A stretch of DNA of 64,000 nt from Calliphora vicina (Eukaryota; Arthropoda; Insecta; Diptera; Calliphoridae), in the NCBI RefSeq assembly GCF_958450345.1, contig NC_088784.1, positions 75,665,747 through 75,729,746 on the forward strand, in the 5' to 3' direction. The notes below the pieces were generated by a model, which saw only the letters and a program-made list of their open reading frames with translations, did not search any database and was not told the origin of the DNA. The translations under genes were made by a program, and so were the position numbers. Below, piece by piece: positions 55,515 through 64,000 of the stretch (position 1 is the first letter of the stretch; every line of letters starts with the position of its first letter).

Positions 55515-58500
55515 AATTAAATTAACTATTGTTGAATATGAAAAATTACGAAAAAAATAAAAAATAAAGCGAAACTTTTTATAAAAACTTACGCAATTTT
55601 TCTTGATATACATTTTGTGCATACATTTTATGAAAGCTTCTTTGTCTATAATTGTTTAAAAATTTTAAATCGGTCTAAAAATGTGGGAGTTAGTGGTACT
55701 AAAGTACTACGACCTACCCTAAAACAGTTTTTTCATAATATCTCAAAATTTTGAGGGTGTTTCAAAATCTTTGAAAACGGTTTTAGTATGTCCTCACCTA
55801 GGCCTACAACCCCCATTAGGTCGCTTTTCAAGTTCTAACAAAAAGTGTCATTTTGTAGCAGAGTGTAATTTTTTAAATAAAATTTTATTTAAAATTTTGT
55901 TTGTATCTATATTGGGAATATTTCAAAACCTCTTTTTTCGATTATACTTCCATACGGACACAGACATAAGAATATCTCTTAGAAAAGTAAAAAAAAAAAA
56001 TCAAAAGCCTCGATTTCATAATAATCATGCCACTCACAAATCCAGATAAAACATCTACTATATTCGGATATTCTCTGGATCATATTCAAAGATGGTAACA
56101 ATCACCCGATAAAGCGTTTGATATTTCATTCATATTTTAACCTGTCGCCCCCAATTATCAAATTTAATGAATATAAATGAAATTTATACTTCATCCGCCA
56201 AAGAATATAAATTAGGCAGATAGTAGGTCGACATGAAATTTATCTTAGAAAAGTGAAAAGTAGGTGATGGAATGGAAACTCTCCTTCGTTTCATAAGATC
56301 TTTCCGATATGAAGTTTAGTAGATAATTACTGTCGATGGCTTAGTAAATGGTAATAATTTAAATATGTTAATAAGTACAACATATTGTATTAGACATTGA
56401 ACATTTCATTTAATTAAGGAATACAGTTAGCAGACAATTAATCTCTTAGTAACCTCCCTCTATACAAGTTCATCTAATTACGCTGGCAGTTTCATATTTT
56501 TCCCAGTGTAGAGTACATTTTTCAAATGATAAATGTACTAAACTGTGTAGAAGCAACACAGTTCACTAGAGTAACAAACGGAGGACGGCGACAGGCGACA
56601 GCAAGAACAAAAACAAAAACAACAACGACGACAACAACAAATGAGCACATAGCATGCTAATTTATGAAGTAGCAAAATGTTAAGACATGGATGCAATAAT
56701 TATACACAACATACAAATAAATACTTATGTATATTCGTATATTCGTACATACATTCATACATACTTACTGGTTGTTGCCACAGCCACAACCACAGCAACA
56801 ATAATAAGAATTAAATAAATATGAAATGAAAACAACAATATTTTAAGAGAAATACGAACAAGAAATTAAAACAGCAAATGCAACTGCAACAAAATGAACA
56901 GCAACAGCAGCAACCATGAATCTAAAAAGAAATAATGAATTTCATACAGTAGCAACATGTAAGCAACTTGCTGCAAAAAAATTAACAACAAAAAAAAAAA
57001 CAAAAAAGTTGTTTTCTACGAACAGCAGCAACAACAATTGCATCAGCTATATATGTGTAGCAAGCAGATACATTTAAGCCTGAGAATGTAGCATCATCAG
57101 TTTTAGAATTTTTTTTTGTGGGATACAGCGTTTTTTGTTCGCGTTTTGCTTGAGACTACCAACAACAACAACAAAAAGGTCCTACCCAGAGGCATTGGAC
57201 AACAAAAGCAACATGTTGTTTGCTGCTCCTTTTTCCTGTTTCAGTTTTCTTTTTAATTTTTTTTAGCTTAACAAAAATATGTATAGGTACTTGCAACATG
57301 TAGTTTAGGAGTATGTGTTGTCGTCCATAGTATGCATATTCATTTGTCTGCCAACATACGAATTGTAAAGTTGTGCTTATTTTGCCTCGTGCAACATTTG
57401 GTTTAGTTTCCTTGCAATTCATCGGCTATGCTGTTGTGTGCAGTTGTTTATGCTTGTAAACGCCTAGCACGCACCTAACATGCATTTAACTGGTAGCTGC
57501 ATGTATTTAGTGACCAGCAACAACAAAAACAACAACAACACAAACATTAAATATATTCCAAAATACACTTTTTTAAAAACTGGAACAACTTGGTTTCGTA
57601 CAAACTCGCCTTACTCCCATCATCATCATCATCCACTAGCAAAGGCCTGCCTAGACATCCCATAGTATGATGCTGCAGAAATCTCAATGATGATGCTGGA
57701 TATTGCTGATGATGGCTTTGGCTGGTTGCTGTTTCAGTCATGTTTTAAAATTTTTCTTTGTTTTTTTTTATTTATTTTTTGGTTGGCTTTTAAATGCACA
57801 CCAACGCCTTCGCTTTGAACAACGAAAAAAACAAAACAAAAACGAAAATATATGAAAAGAAAACCTCTTTCATCTATCTGCTGCTGCTCTATTCGCTTTT
57901 AATCATGACTAAAATACTGACAACATTTCTGTTCAGTTTGCTGTTGTTGGTTGCTTCGTTAGCTGCAAGCAACATTAACTCGTTGCTACTGCTTGTAGGG
58001 CGTTTATGCAACATAAATATCAGTTGTACATGAGGCCGGTGTATGTAGATATTGTTTTTTTTATTTTTTATTTTCAAACACTCGCATACAAAGAGAGGTT
58101 TTTGTATTGGTTTAGAGCAGATGTAGTTTCTGAAATGTAGAACGTTTGAAAAGTCAGGCGACGAGCTGAGTTAGTAGTTGATATAAATCGGTCTTGCTAT
58201 AATTATAAGAATTAATTTGGCCCAGGACTGTAAACCCAGCAATAAAAATGCAATTTTAAACTTGGGATCAGCATCTTCTATTAGTATTTTTCACATTCTA
58301 TTGATCAGCGCGGATTTTAACTCAATACTGTCAATCATATTAAAGTGTGACACTATTTCTGAGCTGGAGTTACCTTCTAAACTGTTCCGGATTGTGCCAT
58401 GAAATGAAGTAGTAGGAAATACGATGCTCCTTGTCAACTTTGCTTTACGACAGGGTAATACATTGGTCTCTTCAACATCGTATTCAGTTTTCCCTAGAGA

Positions 58501-58799
58501 CGAATATTAGAAGGCTCAAGGTATAGCCATCAGATCGGAAATATTGAAGTTGGAGGTCTATAATGTCTACATTCTTCCTGCAGTTCAGTCTTTTCCTATA
58601 TTAGTACCTTCATGGATGGTGATATCAATTATGTCCTCTAGGACTCCAACGCATTCAATTTCTTGGGAAGACAGAAGCGTTGATGGCTGAACAAATCCAC
58701 GAATTCAACTTCTTCACCCCGAATAGCGAAGACTCACACTGATTATGAGTAACTGCAATATTTCTTCTGATGTCATCATAAAGAGTACTGGTCTAATTA
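55515..58799. other. Unassigned DNA with CAA/CAG-rich stretches
   Basis: CAACA/CAGCA runs at 56600-57180 and 57520-57545 are typical of fly noncoding DNA. Short ORFs (for example 57794-58033 with a hydrophobic stretch) show no similarity that I recognise. Content at 58150-58800 is more complex but unassigned. Confidence 0.4.
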
Positions 58800-59840
58800 A
58801 CTGATCATTCTCGCGGTCAAAGATCAGACCACTTAACCATGATCGTTTTCCAGGATCAACCTAAAGTCACAATAACTAAAAGCAAACAGATTAGCACAGC
58901 TTCAGAGAATTTATCAACTACGTATTGCAATGCAATAAATCTTTACAGTTCGAAACCAGTTTCTATATACTCCAGAGAATACAACTTTACCGTGTTCGTA
59001 AGCTTTAATAAATACATTCGTTCTGATTTAGGAATTATTTCACTTTTGTTGGCAGTTTTTTTACATTTTTTGGAACTAATCTTTTGTATTATTATAAAAC
59101 TGCAAATTATTGGGAGTAATTTCATTTTATCCTTTGTTAATTATTAAATTTTTGTTGTGTTTTATTTCATGGGGAGTTATTTTGTATGGCTAATGTTTTT
59201 TTAATTCAAATCTAATCTAAATTGTATTCAATGATCTTCAAATACCTTCAATATACATGAATCTTATAGGAAGTTCCTTGAAACTCTCAGTGGAGGTATT
59301 ACGCTTTTCAAACCTGCTGCCAGATCCATCATTAATTCAGTTGGATAATTCAGTTGGAATGAATCAGTATAAATTGTCAACCAAAATATTAGCCCTTACT
59401 ACCCAATGGTCGAGATATGGCGAGCAATTGATTCTTTAGGATCTGACCATTTATATATTTGCTTTATCTTTATGCATTTGTCGACCTAACGATTTAATCA
59501 TCTCCGAACACCGTATTTTTATAAAGATAGCAGACTGACAAGGCTTCAGAGAATTTATGAACTACCTCTTCAATAATCTTCAAATACTCTCAATATAAAC
59601 TAATCTTAGCGGAAGTTCCTTTTAAATAAACGTAAGTTAACTTTTAAATAAACGTATGGCAACCTTACAACCCAATGATCGCAACACGGCGACCAGTTGA
59701 TTCTGTAGGTTTAGGCCACTTATCCATTTGTCGACCTAACGATTTCATCATCTCTGAACGCAATAATTATATCAAGATAGCAAGCGGACTGGAACGGCTT
59801 CAGATAATTTATCGATCGCATTTTCAATTACCTTTTGATA
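58800..59840 (+). repeat. Diverged direct repeats, unit about 340 bp
   Basis: CTTCAGAGAATTTAT.AACTAC recurs near 58900 and 59543 and in decayed form near 59798. TTTGTCGACCTAACGATTT recurs near 59479 and 59729. ATCTTCAAATAC.(T)TCAATATA recurs near 59233 and 59576. Three partial units with deletions. No protein recognised. Confidence 0.6.
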
Positions 59841-60499
59841 TTGTTACGAGAGCTGCCGCAAGCTTCACTTCTGCTGGTCAATTATAAGTAAGTAGTGCAG
59901 TCGCACTTCCCAACAAATGTAGCAGGAACAGAGTGAGGATATTTGTAGTACCAATCGTGACGATCTAAGGATCACTCAGCTGAGTCGTGACATCAGCAGG
60001 TTTGTAAATGAGAAATGGTAAGATTATTTGAACAATAGCAACTTGAGTTCTGGAGTTGACAAGTTTTACAGTTAGGTATCCCTCCAACACAACGAAAAGT
60101 GATGATAAGGTTCGACTCTGAACGGTGCTCACGTGCGTTTTAAAGGCTTTTTATTGAGCACTATGAGATAAAGCAAACTTCATAACCTTTCATAATCCGA
60201 AACAACTTAACAGGTCAATTGAAGATGCGGAGGCCATTAACCCAGATAAAACATTTAAAGAACTGCTTCACGAGAAAATAATGGTGCTCTTGCTCATGGA
60301 ACAAACATTTATATTGTCGAAACTGTTACTTCGCGATATCATCCGATGATTCAACCTCCAACTGTTACTTCAGATATACAAGACAGGGTTCATGTAGATG
60401 GAGATCATACAGGTGTAGAGTTTTCAAAATCCCGACTTTCTTAGAAAACCGGTTTACGAGTATTTCGAAAAATTTATTTTTTTGGTAAATAAATTTGGT
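59841..60499. other. Unassigned DNA
   Basis: No recognised feature. Confidence 0.35.
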
Positions 60500-60997
60500 G
60501 ATGATTTTGACACGGAAAACAAAGATTGCCCAGGTCAGCCTGGTATGAAAACCAAGAATTGTAGGCATTACGCCACGAAAATGTTTCTCAAACTCAACAA
60601 GAGTTTGCAAAATTATTGGTAGATATTCAATTAGCAAAAACTTTTGCCAGCAGCAGGATTCATCCAAAAGCAAGGAAATTGAATACCATACGAATTGAAG
60701 CTGAGAGACCTTGAAAGACGATTTTATATGTCTGAAATGCAGCTTGAACACTATAAAAGAAAATCATTTTTTTACCGAATCATTAATGGATCCATTACAA
60801 TAATCCTATAGGAGATCGTATGAAGAATGGCGCTAAGGCAATGGTCTGTATTTGGTGGGAACAAAAGCATCCTATCTATTATGAGCTCCTGAAATCTGGC
60901 CAGACCATCACAGGGAAACTGTACCGAACACAACTGATTCGCTTAAAGTGAGCATTGTCCAATAACGACCAGCAGTTATTCTGGCTCGGAATCCATA
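60500..60997 (+). pseudogene. Mariner transposase relic (mauritiana-like), copy 4
   Basis: FDTENKDCPGQPGMKTKN-like start, NKSLQNYW (shadow of the second HTH), SGFIQKQGN and PYELKLRDLERRFYMSEMQL (about 60655-60745), then a decayed middle and C-terminal NDQQLFWLGIH (about 60960-60995), where a 245-bp MITE interrupts it. No intact frame and little of the catalytic core. Confidence 0.75.
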
Positions 60998-61242
60998 CAC
61001 AGAGTAAACAGATTCGTAGTAGCAAGAATTTATAGCCAATCAAATGATTCCGCCTTAGTTACAGAATTTTACAGTTGTGGCTACAGAATTTTAGAAGAAG
61101 TAACAAAAGTTTGGTTACAACAACCGAAATTCTTCATTATCAAATAATTTTCGGTTGATAGAAACGAAAATTTCTATGTGTGTAACCGAATCATTTGATT
61201 GGCCATAAATGCGGTTGCTACTACGAATCTGTTTTCTCTGTG
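60998..61242. mobile_element. TA-flanked MITE, 245 bp
   Basis: CACAGAGTAAACAGATTCG on the left pairs with CGAATCTGTTTTCTCTGTG on the right; arms extend about 55 bp to AATCAAATGATTC. TA flanks at 60996-60997 and 61243-61244. Inserted in the C-terminal codons of mariner copy 4. Confidence 0.85.
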
Positions 61243-61244
61243 TA

Positions 61245-63199
61245 TCTACTTATATAGCGCCTACTCACTACTGACTCACAACTCGAGGTTTCTATTTATA
61301 TACATAGTGCCATCTTCTAGTAGTTTCATGAATTATTTAACGGAACAAACTAAAATGTTCCATTGCCACAATGATCACCTAGAGATTTTTGCAGCTTTAA
61401 TGTTAATGTTAGCTGCTTTAACAGTTAATGTTGTCATACTTATAAACAATGTAAAGGACAGTGTATTATCAATATTGTTGATAAGTATAAGTTTCTACTG
61501 AAAGAAATGTTTATAAACATGATGAATGTTGCAAGCAGCCGTTACAGACCATTAAATTTAAATTGATAAGGCAATTTCGTAACAATATTTTAAGCAGCGT
61601 GAGAGATTTTTGATACGAAAATAAGAAAGTATTGTCAAAAAGTATAACATTTTCAAAAAAAAAAAAAATGGTCTGTCGGATTTTTTGAAAATATAAAATA
61701 TTTGAAGGATCTAAGTCGATAAAATATTGTTACTAAAAGCTATGAGAAACATACAAACAATAAAAGTGAATAAATATGTTTACAGAAAATTACTACTTCA
61801 CCTAACCACTAATATTTTAATAAAAATAAAATCTTGTTGCATCAATTTGCGCAACTTTCTTTCACACAATTACCTTTGTTTTTGTTGCTATTGTACGAGT
61901 ATGTTTGCAACGACAACAACATTTCTCAAATTAAATATTGTTTTTCTTTCTTTATTTCAACGTGAATGTTCGTGCTTCATTTAGCTTATAGAGAAGTCAA
62001 ACACCACAAACGTAACAAAATATTTATAGTTCCATATTTAACAGTTAGTTTCTTGATAAGTTGCAACAAGTACGCCTGTTTCATTCCACACAAAAACATA
62101 CATAATATAATAATGATGATTTGCATACATGTTTAAACATTTTTTTCTGTCTCAAAGTCTACTTTTACCTTTTGTAACTCTATTTGAAATGTAAACGAAA
62201 ACCACGGTTAAGTGTAACTCGGCTCATTTTAATAGCAAGTTCATAATATTCACCTACAAAACTGCTGAAAAAAAAAAGAATCTCAAAGAATCTGTGTTTT
62301 ATGGCCATAACTAAATAAACATTAAGAACTTTTCATCATCATAATTTTTCATGTCAATTATGGAGGGTTTACGCTATTTGCTTGCTTCTCTGTATGCAAA
62401 TGCGTAACGGTTTCATAGGATGCTGATGCTTTCATTTAGCTTTTATTTTTCTAGAATAGACCTAGTTGGTTATAAGGTTTATCATTTTTAAATGATACAA
62501 GTCAAATAATTCAAATTATCACTCAACATATTTACAGTAAAATCTTAAATTCATGTTTGAGTTTTAATTCTTTTGTTTTCATAAAAGATAAAAATTGTTA
62601 AGTTACTTTCATTAAGAGCTTCATATCTTTAAATTTAAATAAAACAAAGTGGTTGTGAGATATGGATGTGCCAGAAGCTAAAAGGCTTAACTCCACTTTT
62701 CGAAAATTTCTCAGTTTTGTTATATTACTATCTAATTAGTTGTGAACTCTTTGAAAAGTATTTTGTTCCTCCAATATTTAAATATTTTCCACCTAATCGC
62801 GTAAGCGCGCGGAGCGTTGCATGAACAGAGCAGCTATTTTGATAAAACAATTCTATCATTTGCACGTGTTATTGAACGCTATATCTGTCCATGGTGATTT
62901 GCCAAAACAGACTGAATAAATGACAGCCAATTCGACAAACGTAGCTTTATAGTAAAACAAAACAAATATCTTATATTTAATGAATCTTCGAATAGTGAAA
63001 ATAGCCTTTTTGGCTTGGAACAAAATTTAATAAATCGAATATTTTGTATCCGATTTTTTACTTTTATATATTCTTAGAAATCTAATACCATATAAATTAC
63101 CCTTCCGATTATAATTTAACACCAAACTACACAAATATTTTTGTAAATACATTTCCAAATTTTACGATTTGATTTATAAAGGGTATTTTTTAAGACCGA
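61245..63199. other. Unassigned DNA
   Basis: Short ORFs only (61199-61501, 61727-61984). A GC-richer spot near 62795-62830 (GTAAGCGCGCGGAGCG). Nothing recognised. Confidence 0.4.
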
Positions 63200-63640
63200 A
63201 ATTTTTTTGTTCTTATTTGAATGAACAATACATGGCATTAACATTTGAAAATTATTTCGGGCATATGACCACCGCGACTGTTCTTGAAGAAGCTCATTCT
63301 GGATGTCCAATTTTGGGCCATGTTTTCAAACATTGCTGGTCGTATGTCACGAACAATTTTGGTTTCCAATTCTTCAGGGCCCCACAGGAAATAATCGAGA
63401 ATTGTCAAATTTCACGACCTTGGAGGCCAACTGACGAGTCCATTTCTCGAAATCAAGCAATGGCCAAATTTTTTTTTTAATAAATCGATGATTGCGGTCG
63501 CTGTATGGCAGTTAGCTCCATGCTGTTGAAGCTACATCTCGGCCGGCTCAATGTCATGCTATTTTCAAACAGAACATCCTTGATCATGGTGCGGTAATGA
63601 TCTCCATTGACCGTATGACTTGTCAGAGTATACTGATCAT
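63200..63640 (-). pseudogene. Tc1/mariner-superfamily transposase C-terminal relic
   Basis: The minus strand encodes VNGDHYRTMI (about 63620-63590), VLFENSMTLSRPRCSFNSM (decayed), then from about 63410 down to 63240 LTILDYFLWGPEELETKIV, RDIRPAMFENMAQNWTSRM and SRGGHMPEIIFK. This matches the catalytic tail of a Tc1/mariner-type transposase common in insects (usual DLTPLDYFLWG, with the last acidic residue region). A stop precedes the LTILDY block and frames shift, so it is dead. The N-terminal half is absent from the window. Confidence 0.7.
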
Positions 63641-63797
63641 TAATGTCAAAAAGTGTCAGTTCGTTTCACAATTAACCCTTTAGTAAGTTCTATCGGACTT
63701 AAAAAACACCTGTTAGTTTCAGAGTTTTTCTATTCTACCAATTCCAAAGCGTGTCCCAAAATTCAAGCAGTAAAGCGTTGCCAACCAATGACTAGCC

Positions 63798-63950
63798 GTC
63801 AATTTGTTCACTCAGCGAACAATTTTGTGAGCGCACATGAATTTGCCTTGTTTGGACACCGCGTGCAACTTTTGTCAAGGTTATGTTCTTGTCCACACGA
63901 GACGAATTCATGTGTGGACAAGAACTTGTTCGCTAAGTGAACAAATTGAG
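63798..63950. repeat. Compound hairpin
   Basis: The outer arms CAATTTGTTCACTCAGCGAA (63800-) and TTCGCTAAGTGAACAAATTG (-63948) pair with one mismatch. An inner stem GTTCTTGTCCACAC (63885-63898) pairs perfectly with 63912-63925. Confidence 0.75.
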
Positions 63951-64000
63951 ATTTGAGATATGAATGGAACTTTATGATTTCTTTTAGTATAAAATTATAA

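Noticed and set aside
57794..58033. 79-codon ORF with a signal-peptide-like hydrophobic stretch (ILTTFLFSLLLLVASLAAS)
   Set aside because: Composition follows CTG/TTG repeats in (CAA/CAG)n-rich noncoding DNA; no mature domain after the stretch.

Overview
The window looks like repeat-dense, AT-rich insect DNA, most probably from a higher (brachyceran, perhaps calyptrate) fly. The reasons are mauritiana-type and irritans-type mariner relics, LOA-like and RTE-like LINE relics, two dispersed families whose ends resemble Drosophila DINE-1/Helentron elements, and (CAA/CAG)n-rich single-copy stretches. I found no convincing host exon, rRNA, tRNA or CRISPR array. The species cannot be named from this sequence alone.

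The centrepiece is a complete LTR retrotransposon at 5205-17093 (11,889 bp). It has two 1,271-bp LTRs with no difference seen by eye, TG...CA ends, a 4-bp CACC target-site duplication, a tRNA-Lys-type primer binding site, an open gag (7308-8849) and an open pol (protease-RT-RNase H-integrase, to 12157). Pol lies in the -1 frame of gag. The overlap holds an in-register G GGA AAC heptamer followed after 7 nt by a potential stem. A further 3.7 kb after pol has no convincing ORF but carries a 437-bp uninterrupted (TAAA)n tract. The element split an older RTE-like LINE; the two halves of the LINE lie on either side of it.

Most other content is relics. 1-4.5 kb: two fragments of an arthropod-wide repeat protein, a DINE-like element, a mariner and a LOA-like LINE end. 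18-25.5 kb: a palindrome-rich TA-flanked MITE; a four-layer nest (DINE-like element hit by a CCCTG-ended element and by a hAT-type MITE, which was itself hit by a deletion derivative of the CCCTG element); and an irritans-type mariner. 26-36 kb: DINE-like copies, a split Tc1-like transposase, a second hAT MITE copy, a 1,373-bp element with 38-bp inverted repeats and a 5-bp duplication (Transib-like), a 350-bp TIR element and a 440-bp palindrome. 36.8-48.6 kb: two mariner relics plus LOA-like and RTE-like LINE fragments on both strands. 48.6-55.5 kb: several DINE-like copies, one of them split by the second copy of the palindrome-rich MITE, and short tandem arrays. 55.5-64 kb: mostly unassigned DNA with a mariner relic, a 245-bp MITE, a Tc1/mariner-type transposase C-terminus and a compound hairpin.

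Only the LTR element looks able to express proteins: Gag as the main product, Gag-Pol by frameshifting. All other coding sequence is broken. Insertion order can be read in several places because intact paralogues of the target sites occur elsewhere in the window.
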